From: an uncultured Mediterraneibacter sp.
GTDB lineage: Bacteria; Bacillota; Clostridia; Lachnospirales; Lachnospiraceae
DNA length: 41,057 nt
Assembly (NCBI GenBank): GCA_934418295.1
Contig: CAKRWZ010000006.1
Span: 1 to 41,057, forward strand
Direction of reading: 5' to 3'
Shown in pieces: positions 1-7,453 of this stretch. The translations under genes were made by a program, and so were the position numbers. How positions within the stretch are numbered: position 1 is the first letter of the stretch; every line of letters starts with the position of its first letter. The notes beneath the pieces were generated by a model. It did no database searches. It saw nothing but the letters and a program-made list of their open reading frames with translations, and was not told where the DNA came from.

Positions 1-26
1 AGGATGGAGGTCACTCGTTTTTTCAT
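1..26 (-). CDS. 5' end of a truncated gene, probably exported protein
   Basis: An ATG at 26-24 is preceded by a strong AAAGGAG ribosome binding site at about 34-40. The first nine codons read MKKRVTSIL, which looks like the start of a signal peptide or lipoprotein leader. The gene runs off the window edge, so its function cannot be told. It begins 81 bases downstream of the DUF4367 gene and may be co-transcribed with it. Confidence 0.55.
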
Positions 27-107
27 GTTTACTCCTTTCTTTTAAATCTGTTTGTGTTGCTTTCTGTTAAGTAAACACTTGAGCTCGTCCATCCTTACGC
101 GAAATTT

Positions 108-1031
108 TTAATAATAATACAAATTTTTCAAAATTTCTTCAAAAATCTCCCGATCCACCGTTCCTTTCAGCCGGTAATAAATCCCCTTATATTCAAAATT
201 CGCCACATATCGATAAGTTTCCGTTTCTTCTACCCAGTATTCTTGTACTTGTATCGTCTGTTTGTCTGTCTTTACCTCAAAGTTATCCGTCTGATCATCA
301 GCCTGTTGTTCACTGTAAGAACTGTCTACACCATTAACATAAACACCATATAGTATAGTCATACCTTTGTATTTATAAAATACTTTGGCTACCCGTTGCT
401 GTTCATCAATATCATAATGATCTATTCCCATATCCTGCCATACTATCCTTGGATGCGAAGAACGGATCTGAAACGTATCATCAATTTCTCGATATGGATT
501 TTCTTTTTCCTTATCTGTATTTTTGGAATCCATATCTTCTACTGTTGATACTACGTTTTTCTGATTGCCTTGTTTTCGCTCATACCAACTTTTCCAATAG
601 CTTCTGCTTCCTACAGCTGTTGCACCCACTGCAAAAACTAAAACCAGAGCAGCTGCCAATACGATCCACGCCTGCTTTTTCCCCAGGGACTTTTTCTGTG
701 TATAGCGCAATTCTCCGTGAAGCATTTTTCTTCCTAATTCCAGTGCTTCCCGATCCTCGTCAGATAAAAAGAATTCTTCTGACCAGGCGCTTTCTTCCGA
801 AATCTCCTCCGGGAGTTCGGACTCGGTTTCTTCGACCGGAATCTCTTCCGGCTTCTCCTTTTCTTTCTGTTTCTGCTTTTCGTATTCCCGAATCTTTTCC
901 ATCAAAGCCTGATCCATAGCCGCCGTGACTTTTAACTTCTCGTCCGGGACCTCCTCTTCCAGCTTTTTTTCTATTTGCTCGGTTTCTCTTTTGACTTCCT
1001 CCTGTAATGATAAATTCGTTCGCTTTTTCAT
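108..1031 (-). CDS. DUF4367-type membrane protein, possible anti-sigma factor
   Basis: The protein has 307 residues. The N-terminal half (about 1-115) is highly charged, Glu/Lys rich and probably coiled coil or disordered. One membrane segment follows at about residues 120-142 (WIVLAAALVLVFAVGATAVG). The C-terminal extracytoplasmic part ends in a pattern typical of DUF4367 (YRLKGTVDREIFEEILKNL). The start is an ATG with a purine-rich site (AAGGGGGAA) just upstream. Families with this layout often serve as anti-sigma or sensor partners of ECF sigma factors. A sigma gene (2384-2932) lies nearby on the same strand but is separated by a MurG-type gene on the other strand, so partnership is inference. 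No zinc-binding anti-sigma HxxxCxxC motif is visible. Confidence 0.6.
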   Translation of the reverse strand: MKKRTNLSLQEEVKRETEQIEKKLEEEVPDEKLKVTAAMDQALMEKIREYEKQKQKEKEKPEEIPVEETESELPEEISEESAWSEEFFLSDEDREALELGRKMLHGELRYTQKKSLGKKQAWIVLAAALVLVFAVGATAVGSRSYWKSWYERKQGNQKNVVSTVEDMDSKNTDKEKENPYREIDDTFQIRSSHPRIVWQDMGIDHYDIDEQQRVAKVFYKYKGMTILYGVYVNGVDSSYSEQQADDQTDNFEVKTDKQTIQVQEYWVEETETYRYVANFEYKGIYYRLKGTVDREIFEEILKNLYYY

Positions 1032-1099
1032 CAGATTCCCCCTTGCTATGCTGTTTTGTTCCCGTTTTTTGTACCCGTTTTGTCTATCCCTTTTATATC

Positions 1100-1127
1100 T
1101 TGACTTTTTATTAAATAAGTTTAATAT
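1100..1127 (+). promoter_or_regulatory. Sigma-A-type promoter of the MurG-type gene
   Basis: TTGACT (1100-1105) and TAATAT (1122-1127) are separated by 16 bases. This predicts an mRNA leader of roughly 130 nt before the start at 1262. The leader contains a weak hairpin CATTCT-ttt-AGAATG followed by six T residues (about 1192-1212), which could act as an attenuator but is only a 6-bp AT-rich stem. Confidence 0.6.
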
Positions 1128-1261
1128 GAAAATGTGTGTATATTTTCACAGATATACCGCTTTTGTCAATGTCGGAGTTCTTTTATCCGACCCATTCTTT
1201 TAGAATGTTTTTTATATTCACAAATCGTGTAGCAATAAATTTTATCATGGAGGCTTATCGT

Positions 1262-2329
1262 ATGAAACGTATTATTCTTACCGGCGGAGGTACTGCCGGA
1301 CACGTCACCCCTAATATAGCTTTAATTCCCCGGCTTCAAGAGCTCGGGTATGATATCCATTACATCGGTTCTTATGAAGGAATCGAAAAGGAACTCATCG
1401 AACCTTTCGGCATTCCTTACCACGGAATTTCTTCCGGTAAACTTCGTCGTTACTTCAGTCTTAAAAATTTCAGCGATCCGTTTCGCGTACTTAAAGGATT
1501 CAACGAAGCCAAGCATTTGATCCAAGAGCTGCAGCCCAATGTCATCTTTTCAAAAGGCGGCTTTGTCTCTGTCCCTGTCGTATTAGCCGGCAAACGGAAC
1601 CATGTTCCTGTTATCATTCACGAATCCGACATGACTCCAGGTCTTGCCAATAAGCTTTCCCTTTCTTCTGCTGCAAAGGTTTGCTGCAATTTCCCGGAAA
1701 CCTTGGAGCATCTTCCGAAAGATAAAGCAGTACTGACCGGTTCCCCGATCCGGCAGGAACTTCTCTCCGGCAACAAAATCGCAGCTATGGATATGTGCAA
1801 TTTTTCTGCCGATAAACCTGTTGTCCTTGTAGTCGGCGGAAGCTTGGGTTCTGTCGTTGTAAATACTGCTGTCCGTCAAGCGCTTCCGGAACTTTTGGAA
1901 TCTTTTCAGATCGTTCATCTCTGCGGAAAGGGTAAAGTCGATCCCTCTTTAAAAGATGTAAAAGGTTACGCACAGTTTGAATATATCAAATCGGAACTTC
2001 GTGATATATTTGCCTTGGCTGACATCGTGATCTCCCGTGCCGGTGCAAATGCGATCTGTGAGCTGCTGGCTCTTCGCAAGCCGAATCTCTTGATCCCGTT
2101 ATCTGCCAATGCAAGCCGAGGCGATCAAATTTTAAATGCCCGTTCCTTTGAACGCCAGGGCTTCAGCCTGGTCATAGAGGAAGAAGAATTAACGAAAGAA
2201 TCCCTTCTTGAAAACGTTCAGCGCCTTTATCATGAACGAGATTCTTTCATGAATGCCATGAAAAAATCACAGCTTCAAAATTCCATCGAAACTATCACAG
2301 ATATTCTGGAAAACATTTGCAATAAATAA
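1262..2329 (+). CDS. murG: MurG-type UDP-GlcNAc:undecaprenyl-PP-MurNAc-pentapeptide GlcNAc transferase
   Basis: The protein has 355 residues, normal for MurG, the peripheral membrane GT28 enzyme that converts lipid I to lipid II in peptidoglycan synthesis. Family motifs are visible: the N-terminal glycine-rich loop GGGTAGHVTPN (about 8-18), HESDMTPGLANK (acceptor side), GGSLGSVVVNTAV (hinge and nucleotide binding) and the C-terminal donor motif SRAGANAICELLALRKP followed by GDQILNA. The start at 1262 was chosen because GGAGG lies 8 bases upstream and GGGTAGH then falls at the usual distance from the N terminus; an upstream in-frame extension to 1136 has no ribosome site or homology. The gene stands alone, not in a division/cell-wall cluster, so it could be a second MurG copy. 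A strong terminator follows. Confidence 0.88.
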   Translation: MKRIILTGGGTAGHVTPNIALIPRLQELGYDIHYIGSYEGIEKELIEPFGIPYHGISSGKLRRYFSLKNFSDPFRVLKGFNEAKHLIQELQPNVIFSKGGFVSVPVVLAGKRNHVPVIIHESDMTPGLANKLSLSSAAKVCCNFPETLEHLPKDKAVLTGSPIRQELLSGNKIAAMDMCNFSADKPVVLVVGGSLGSVVVNTAVRQALPELLESFQIVHLCGKGKVDPSLKDVKGYAQFEYIKSELRDIFALADIVISRAGANAICELLALRKPNLLIPLSANASRGDQILNARSFERQGFSLVIEEEELTKESLLENVQRLYHERDSFMNAMKKSQLQNSIETITDILENICNK

Positions 2330-2352
2330 GTGTTGATTCGTTTTGTTTATTT

Positions 2353-2385
2353 AAAACAGGTGTCTAAAAGGCACCTGTTTTTTCT
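2353..2385. terminator. Bidirectional intrinsic terminator
   Basis: A 9-bp stem (ACAGGTG.. with ..CACCTGT, arms about 2356-2364 and 2370-2378, one G-U pair) has a 5-base loop. It is followed by TTTTTT on the plus strand and by TTTT on the minus strand, so it can end both the MurG-type gene and the sigma gene that converges on it. Confidence 0.85.
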
Positions 2386-2932
2386 AATTTCCCCGTTTCA
2401 TTTCCTGATACTCTACTCCGTATTCTTTTTGAATCCACTCTTTGGCTCTGTGCAGCATGCTATATAGCACATTTACCGAAATTCCCATTTTCTCAGCCAC
2501 CTTTGTCTGCGGAATTTCCATCACATAAACCATCATGATTGCTTCGTGCCAGCGGGGATTTTTACCCATCATGTCTGTCATGATTCTTTCATGAAGACAG
2601 GCTGCTTCCTCTTTTCCTTTTCGGCGGAACACTTCTGCCTCTGCACTGTCTGCGACACCACTCAGCCTGTCTATTGTACTGTCTTCTGATTCTTCCAGGA
2701 CTTCTTTGTCAGCTTTCCTGCGATAATTGATCGCAGCATGCTTTGCTGTCGTATACAGCCACGCTTTCAAATTATCCTGACGCATATTTTCAAAATACAT
2801 ATACAATTTGAGAAATGTGTTTTGCATGATATCCTCTGCTGCATCGAAATCGCCCGAGTAGTCATAAGCTACTTTTAATACGAGATTTTTATATCTGTCG
2901 TAAACCTCGTAATAGGTCAGTTTCTCTTTCAC
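2384..2932 (-). CDS. ECF-type RNA polymerase sigma factor
   Basis: The protein has 182 residues. Region 2 is at about 8-75: DAAEDIMQNTFLKLY matches the conserved region 2.2 signature and is followed by AWLYTTAKHAAINYRR. Region 4 is at about 120-175, with a helix-turn-helix (IPQTKVAEKMGISVNVLYSML). There is no region 3, as usual for group 4 sigma factors. The start codon is GTG at 2932, with GGAG 7 bases upstream; an ATG three bases further up is out of frame and meets a stop at once. It lies 38 bases downstream of the HIT gene and is probably co-transcribed with it. The DUF4367 membrane protein at 108-1031 is a possible anti-sigma partner, by inference only. Confidence 0.88.
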   Translation of the reverse strand: MKEKLTYYEVYDRYKNLVLKVAYDYSGDFDAAEDIMQNTFLKLYMYFENMRQDNLKAWLYTTAKHAAINYRRKADKEVLEESEDSTIDRLSGVADSAEAEVFRRKGKEEAACLHERIMTDMMGKNPRWHEAIMMVYVMEIPQTKVAEKMGISVNVLYSMLHRAKEWIQKEYGVEYQEMKRGN

Positions 2933-2970
2933 ATTTTTTCTCCAAAATCGTATTTACCGTTCACTCTTCT

Positions 2971-3381
2971 TTATTTGTCTATCTCTGCCAGGATCTCATC
3001 TCTGTCCGCATCCGTCAATTCGTGCGTTTTCCAGCCAAAACCGGCATCATCGCCCTCATATCTCGGAATCAAATGCATGTGAAAATGAAATACTGTCTGT
3101 CCTGCTGCTTCTTCATTATTCTGTACTACATTATAACCGTCGCACTTAAAGATCGGGCGCATCTGGTTTACCATTTTTTTCGCCAGAAGAATCGCATCTG
3201 CCGCAAGCTTATCATCCAGGTCGTATAAATTCCGGTAATGTTCCTTCGGCAGAATCAAAGCATGTCCCTTCGTTGCCGGACCTGCATCAAGGATTACCCG
3301 AAACTCATCATCCTCATAAAGTGTTGCTGTTGGGATCTCTCCGTTGGCCAGTTTACAAAAAATACAATCCGCATCTTTCAT
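2971..3381 (-). CDS. HIT family nucleotide hydrolase/transferase
   Basis: The protein has 136 residues, normal for a bacterial HIT protein (Hint type). The defining histidine triad is HFHMHLIPR at about residues 99-107, where the middle His is the nucleophile for phosphoramidate or AMP-lysine hydrolysis. The N-terminal CIFCKLANGEIP and the LILPKEHY segment are typical of the family. The ATG at 3381 follows a G-rich ribosome site (GAGGGGGT). It is the first gene of a probable two-gene unit with the sigma factor. The physiological substrate is unknown for most such proteins. Confidence 0.93.
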   Translation of the reverse strand: MKDADCIFCKLANGEIPTATLYEDDEFRVILDAGPATKGHALILPKEHYRNLYDLDDKLAADAILLAKKMVNQMRPIFKCDGYNVVQNNEEAAGQTVFHFHMHLIPRYEGDDAGFGWKTHELTDADRDEILAEIDK

Positions 3382-3416
3382 TGAGTTTACCCCCTCTCTT
3401 TTCTGATTATAGCTTT

Positions 3417-3444
3417 AGTTTAGCACATTCCCTTGCTCTGTCAA
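3417..3444 (-). promoter_or_regulatory. Sigma-A-type promoter of HIT-sigma unit
   Basis: On the minus strand, TTGACA (3444-3439) and TAAACT (3422-3417) are separated by 16 bases, about 36 bases upstream of the HIT start. Confidence 0.6.
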
Positions 3445-3470
3445 TGTCAAATCCTGTCGAAACAATCTTG

Positions 3471-3499
3471 TTGTACACTTTTCTTTCCGGTGCTACACT
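3471..3499 (+). promoter_or_regulatory. Promoter of histidine kinase gene
   Basis: TTGTAC (3471-3476) and TACACT (3494-3499) with 17-base spacing, 24 bases before the start at 3524. It is back to back with the HIT promoter. Confidence 0.5.
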
Positions 3500-3523
3500 A
3501 AACAAAAAACAGGAGGAATACAT

Positions 3524-4315
3524 ATGCTTGCTCACATCGATCTTCAGGCAATGAACACTTTAATGGAACGCGACGAAGACGCCGCACGCATCATTCATCA
3601 GCTTTTGGAAAACCAGCAGATCGTCGTTTCTGCAATCGCTCACGAAATCCGAAACCCTCTTACCCTGGTCAGTTCTTCGCTCCAACTTATAGAACGTGAT
3701 CATCCGGAAGTACTTCTGTTTTCCGGCTGGAAACAGACCCGTGAAGATGTTTCTTTCATGTGTCAGCTTTTAAACGAGCTTTCTTCTTTTAACAACGGTG
3801 CTTTTTTGAAAACACAAAGCTTTTCTTTCGAAAAATTTTTAAAAAGTATTGCTGTCAATTTTGCCATGTCTCTGACTGACAGCAACATCGAATTTTCCTC
3901 TTCCATCGCTCCGAACATCGGATATTATACCGGTGACAAAAACAAACTTCAGGAAGTCTTGCTAAATCTTTTAAAAAATGCCCGTGAAGCATTTTGTGAT
4001 ACATTCGCTGATTCTCAACCTCAGATCCGTCTGACCGCCAGACAAACGCAGGATGGGATTTCTGTTTGCATACAGGACAACGGTCCCGGTATTCCCGAAG
4101 AAACTTTCCCGGAGCTTTTCCGGCCTTTTTATACGACAAAAAGAAGCGGTACCGGCCTCGGCCTTCCGATTTCCAAACGGGTCATTGATGCACACGAAGG
4201 CAGGATCTCTATTCAAAACATTCCATCCAACGGTTGTTCTGTCGATATCTTTCTTCCCTTTTCCCTCAGCGGATCCGACGGCGATATAAAAGGATCGCTG
4301 CCAAAAAACCTGTGA
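3524..4315 (+). CDS. Soluble orphan sensor histidine kinase
   Basis: The protein has 263 residues with all catalytic boxes: the H box SAIAHEIRNPLTLV (phospho-acceptor His at about residue 40), the N box LLNLLKNAREAF, the G1 box DNGPGIPEE, the F region FRPFYTTK and the G2 box GTGLGLPIS. There is no transmembrane segment and no recognisable sensor domain in the short N-terminal stretch of about 30 residues, so it must be cytosolic or receive its signal through a partner. No response regulator lies nearby. Such orphan kinases in spore-formers often feed Spo0A, which is an inference here. The ATG is preceded by AGGAGG. Its 3' end overlaps the convergent rhomboid gene by 50 bases. Confidence 0.88.
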   Translation: MLAHIDLQAMNTLMERDEDAARIIHQLLENQQIVVSAIAHEIRNPLTLVSSSLQLIERDHPEVLLFSGWKQTREDVSFMCQLLNELSSFNNGAFLKTQSFSFEKFLKSIAVNFAMSLTDSNIEFSSSIAPNIGYYTGDKNKLQEVLLNLLKNAREAFCDTFADSQPQIRLTARQTQDGISVCIQDNGPGIPEETFPELFRPFYTTKRSGTGLGLPISKRVIDAHEGRISIQNIPSNGCSVDIFLPFSLSGSDGDIKGSLPKNL

Positions 4316-4853
4316 TCAAACCGCCAATATGCGCAAAATTATCTACATTGCTGCTTGCAAATCCAAAGTAAAGGCTTAGTCCCACCATCAGAAAGATTCT
4401 TTGCCCGCGGATTCTTCCCACCGTTCCTCGGTTTTTCAAAAGCATCCAAACAAGAACCCCCATCAGGCCAAAAACCGCTCCGGAAGCTCCGGCTGAAACA
4501 CTTCCCGCTGCCTCGTTGATATGGACCATAAGCGAAAGCAGATTCCCGCCCAGCCCGCTCAATAAATACGCTGCCAAAAAACGGATACTTCCCAGTTCCG
4601 GTTCCAGATAAAGGCCAAAAGCTCCAAGCATTACCATATTATTCATCAAATGCGAAAAATCAAAATGCAGAAACATGCAAGTAAACAGCCGATAATACTC
4701 TCCGTTTTCCGTCACATACGGTATATACATAGCTCCATGTCCCGCCATAAACCCGCCGTCTCCTGTGTTTCCGATCACAGAAAGTCCTAAAAATACCACT
4801 GTATTTATCAAAATCAATAAAATGGTCACTTTATTATTTTTCCATTTAGCCAT
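4266..4853 (-). CDS. Rhomboid family intramembrane serine protease
   Basis: The protein has 195 residues and about six membrane segments. It has the rhomboid signatures: HFDFSHLMNNM (the HxxxN oxyanion region, about 63-73), the catalytic serine motif GASGAVFG (about 122-129), and the catalytic histidine in NFAHIGGLITGF near the end. These enzymes cut substrates inside the membrane. It is the last gene on the strand of the Tad pilus operon, 69 bases after the DUF6382 gene, so it may process or quality-control pilus proteins; that role is inference. The stop at 4266 lies inside the convergent histidine kinase gene. Confidence 0.92.
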   Translation of the reverse strand: MAKWKNNKVTILLILINTVVFLGLSVIGNTGDGGFMAGHGAMYIPYVTENGEYYRLFTCMFLHFDFSHLMNNMVMLGAFGLYLEPELGSIRFLAAYLLSGLGGNLLSLMVHINEAAGSVSAGASGAVFGLMGVLVWMLLKNRGTVGRIRGQRIFLMVGLSLYFGFASSNVDNFAHIGGLITGFLAAILLYRRRIR

Positions 4854-4922
4854 ACCAACTGCTCCTTGCCTGCGTTTGTTCCTGTACCACTTGCTGTTAT
4901 CGTTTTCCTACGTTGTTGCCTA

Positions 4923-5786
4923 TCATAGCATTTCCGCATTTTTTCTGCAAGGTACCTCCCGGCTTTCCTGCAACAGATCTTCCCATTGTCCCCAGGAGCG
5001 TTTTATATAAGCTGTTGCTTTTTGTAAAACCCCTTTCCTTTTTCCCCGAATGGGCATCTCTTTTGGGCACACGCTTTCGGGAATCTCCTGTTCTTCCTCC
5101 ATAAAAAGCATGTCCGGATTTCCTCTTTTATTGTTTTCTTGCTCCTGTTCCGATTTCTCTTGCTTCGTTTTCTTCCGTTTCCGGCTTTCCTGATCTGCCT
5201 TTTCCCGTTCATCTGCCTCCTTTCCATATTCCTCCAAAAGTGCTCGGATATCACATTGTTCTTCCAATGTTCCACGGTTTAGTTTATGTGCCAGAAAAAC
5301 ACACTCAATGTCCTGATAATCAATTTTGTGTACCCAATAGTCCGTCAGGTCATGGAACTGCTTTTGAAGCGGTACCTGGATAACCGGAAAATAACAAAAT
5401 CGATATACCTTTTCTTTTTGATAAATACATTCCGGTTCCAGCCAAAGACAATCCGGACAGAGCATATAGCTTTTCATTTCTTCCACCGTTTCTAAAAACT
5501 GTTCCAAAAACAGTTTTAAATCTTCAAAAGAAATTTTTTGCTGTTCAAAATCCGTTTTCATAGAACACATTCCGCCTACATCATAAGAGAAGCGGCTGAC
5601 ATTTCCGATTCCGTCGACCTCCATCTGTAAAATATGGGGCAGCAGATTATTTCTCAGCATAACGATCTGATAATCTTCTTCGTAATAATCTTGATACTCT
5701 ATAAGCAATCTCGTTCCGGCCAGATCTCCCATCATTTCTTTCTGCAGTTTTTCCCGGTCAGGCACCGCTCGTTTTCTTTCACTCAC
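4923..5786 (-). CDS. DUF6382 protein of the Tad locus, without FHA domain
   Basis: The protein has 287 residues. The N-terminal 190 residues match the DUF6382 pattern found in clostridial pilus loci (for example DLAGTRLLIEYQDYYEED, then FSYDVGGMCSM). Family members I know of often carry a C-terminal FHA domain after a charged linker. Here the charged linker (KRKKTKQEKSEQEQ) is followed only by about 60 basic residues, and no FHA domain is visible. The start is GTG at 5786, overlapping the stop of the preceding TadE-like gene, with GGAG 9 bases upstream; this suggests translational coupling. The molecular role is unknown; position implies pilus assembly or regulation. Confidence 0.72.
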   Translation of the reverse strand: MSERKRAVPDREKLQKEMMGDLAGTRLLIEYQDYYEEDYQIVMLRNNLLPHILQMEVDGIGNVSRFSYDVGGMCSMKTDFEQQKISFEDLKLFLEQFLETVEEMKSYMLCPDCLWLEPECIYQKEKVYRFCYFPVIQVPLQKQFHDLTDYWVHKIDYQDIECVFLAHKLNRGTLEEQCDIRALLEEYGKEADEREKADQESRKRKKTKQEKSEQEQENNKRGNPDMLFMEEEQEIPESVCPKEMPIRGKRKGVLQKATAYIKRSWGQWEDLLQESREVPCRKNAEML

Positions 5787-6237
5787 CTTTATCTTCTCCT
5801 TTCAGTTTCCCGGACAAGTCAAGATAAATCACTTCTTCCGGCCTCATCCGCATTGCTTTTTGCTCCGCCCGGATTTTCCAACCGCTTCTTTCCGCCTGTA
5901 TCTGTATCGTCAAATATTCCAGATTCTTTTTTACCTGCACCTTGATGTCTGAAAAAAAGAGTAATTTTTTCTGAGTACGCCCCTTCAGATATTTTTCCAA
6001 TTCGGCATCCTCCAACTCTTCTCCCCGCATATTCTGCGCCCCGATCACAGCTGTTTCATAGGCTGTTGCATACAAGACACATTTATCGTGAAAATAAAAG
6101 ACAACTGTTACCAACAATAGGAACAGAGAAAGAAACAAAGGCATAATATAGGCCATTTCCACGGTGGCACTCCCCTTATTCTCTTTTTGTAAAAACGCAT
6201 CCAAGCTAATCGAAGCATTCTGTCTTTTTTCTTTCAT
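5779..6237 (-). CDS. TadE-like minor pilin/pseudopilin (second copy)
   Basis: The protein has 152 residues starting at ATG 6237, which overlaps the prepilin peptidase stop by 4 bases (ATGA). A much longer open frame exists upstream, but it only reads the peptidase gene in the wrong frame. The TadE signature is ENKGSATVEMAYIMPLFLSLF at about residues 17-37: a glycine, a glutamate at position +5 to +6, then a hydrophobic helix. This resembles type IV prepilin processing sites. The C-terminal part carries Lys/Glu-rich sequence expected to face outside. It probably forms the pilus base or tip together with the other TadE-like protein and the DUF5702 protein. Confidence 0.8.
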   Translation of the reverse strand: MKEKRQNASISLDAFLQKENKGSATVEMAYIMPLFLSLFLLLVTVVFYFHDKCVLYATAYETAVIGAQNMRGEELEDAELEKYLKGRTQKKLLFFSDIKVQVKKNLEYLTIQIQAERSGWKIRAEQKAMRMRPEEVIYLDLSGKLKGEDKGE

Positions 6238-6656
6238 ATCAAAAGTACCCCGGCATAAGAAACCGCCAGAAATGGAATGAACGGAAAGGAAAATTTTCGT
6301 GTGAATTTTCCTGCTATCAGTCCGGCTCCCGCAAATATCGCAGCCAAAAAGAACGCTGCTGCCAAAAGTATCAACAGTCTGCTCGCCCCAAGAAAAACGC
6401 CCAGTGCCAGAATCAAACCGCTGTCTGCATATCCCAGTCCTTCTCCTGTCACTTTGCTGATCAAAAGAAACAGTGCCCCGATCCCCGCCCCTGAGAGCAC
6501 TTCTGCCGCTGACACGCTGCGGATCATCAGCCTGCAAAGCAACGCCAGACCGAGCAACAAAAGTAACACCCACAACGGGAATTTCCTGCACCGGATATCC
6601 CGAAACGCTAAAAACAATAAAACCAGCAACCCGGTCAGTTGTGTTAATGTGTGCAT
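6234..6656 (-). CDS. A24-type prepilin peptidase of the Tad locus (TadV/CpaA-like)
   Basis: The protein has 140 residues and is strongly hydrophobic with about four to six membrane segments, the size of short TadV/CpaA peptidases that lack the N-methylation domain. The first catalytic aspartate is in AFRDIRCRKFPLW (about residue 21). The second is in EGLGYADSGLILALG, where the family usually has GxGD; here the sequence is GYAD. It would cleave the Flp and TadE-like leaders at the membrane. The start at ATG 6656 was chosen because AGGAGG lies about 10 bases upstream; the longer frame to 6803 reads the neighbouring gene in another frame. It overlaps both neighbours (13 and 4 bases), typical of tight coupling. 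Confidence 0.82.
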   Translation of the reverse strand: MHTLTQLTGLLVLLFLAFRDIRCRKFPLWVLLLLLGLALLCRLMIRSVSAAEVLSGAGIGALFLLISKVTGEGLGYADSGLILALGVFLGASRLLILLAAAFFLAAIFAGAGLIAGKFTRKFSFPFIPFLAVSYAGVLLI

Positions 6657-7453
6657 TTGGAACACCCTCCTTTCCCTTTTACTTCTTCCAACGGAACTGC
6701 ATATATCGTCCTTTTTAATCCGCTGCAGCTTAAAGAGCTGTGATATTTTTCTCCATACTCCGTTATATAATATCCGCCCATCGCACTTGAAAATGCAATG
6801 CATTTTTCGCAGGCCCGATACTTCCCGCCACTGTCATTTCGCACAGCTGTCAGGTCTTTTGCTGCAATATAATGGATCGATAATTTCAGATATGTACAAT
6901 TATATTTCATGTGATATACACTCGCTGTATCTGTGATATATACAATCTTCTCTCCATCCGGATCCTGCGTATTCCTTTCATTTTCATACCCCGTCCATCC
7001 TTTTACCAAAAAGATTTCCTTACACGGAATACTGATCTGAGAAAATCCCGGAAACGGTATTTTCAAGCTGTAATTAACCTCCACTTCCACCTGATTTTTG
7101 CGGTTTATATGTGTTTTCCCACAGATAACGCCTGCACTTCCGCCTTGGATCATGCTTCTGTCCAACCGTTCTTTACCCGCAGCTTTTATCAGTTTACTCT
7201 GAAACAGCCAGGCACCTGCATCCGGAGCGATCGCCATCTGTTCCGCCGTCTGCTTTGCTGCCGCATGGGCGCTCATTCGGATGGTGGTTTTTATCGCGTG
7301 TATTTCTAACAGATAGATGAGACATAAGGCCGCAAAAAGGAAGAACGGAACCGCTATGGCGGCCTCCACTGTCAAACTTCCTCCAGAGGTATGCAGCACT
7401 GCTCTTTTGAACGGCAAACACTTAGTTTTCTTTGCGAATCGTATCAAAGTCAT
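6644..7453 (-). CDS. TadE-like pilus protein with two Cys-rich Ada-like repeats
   Basis: The protein has 269 residues. The N terminus has a TadE signature (GGSLTVEAAIAVPFFLFAALC, about 24-44): a glycine-preceded leader and a single membrane helix. The C-terminal third contains two related units: VYITDTASVYHMKYNCTYL..YRACEKC (about 170-220) and YYITEYGEKYHSSLSCSGL..KGGCSKC (about 226-267). Each has Tyr-His, a Cys four to six residues later, and a closing CxxC, resembling the Ada-type metal-binding fold seen in surface proteins. The start at 7453 has AAGGAGA directly upstream. The start region lies between the two arms of a perfect 25-bp inverted repeat (7385-7409 and 7528-7552), so expression or the N terminus may be switchable. 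Confidence 0.78.
   Translation of the reverse strand: MTLIRFAKKTKCLPFKRAVLHTSGGSLTVEAAIAVPFFLFAALCLIYLLEIHAIKTTIRMSAHAAAKQTAEQMAIAPDAGAWLFQSKLIKAAGKERLDRSMIQGGSAGVICGKTHINRKNQVEVEVNYSLKIPFPGFSQISIPCKEIFLVKGWTGYENERNTQDPDGEKIVYITDTASVYHMKYNCTYLKLSIHYIAAKDLTAVRNDSGGKYRACEKCIAFSSAMGGYYITEYGEKYHSSLSCSGLKRTIYAVPLEEVKGKGGCSKCTH

Noticed and set aside
1192..1212. Attenuator in the murG leader
   Set aside because: Only a 6-bp AT-rich stem before six T; too weak to call as a terminator.
1136..1261. N-terminal extension of MurG
   Set aside because: No ribosome site, lies in the mRNA leader, and would shift the glycine loop far from the N terminus.
5779..6591. Longer version of the TadE-like protein (270 residues)
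   Set aside because: The extra N terminus reads the prepilin peptidase gene out of frame; ATG 6237 with ATGA overlap is the better start.
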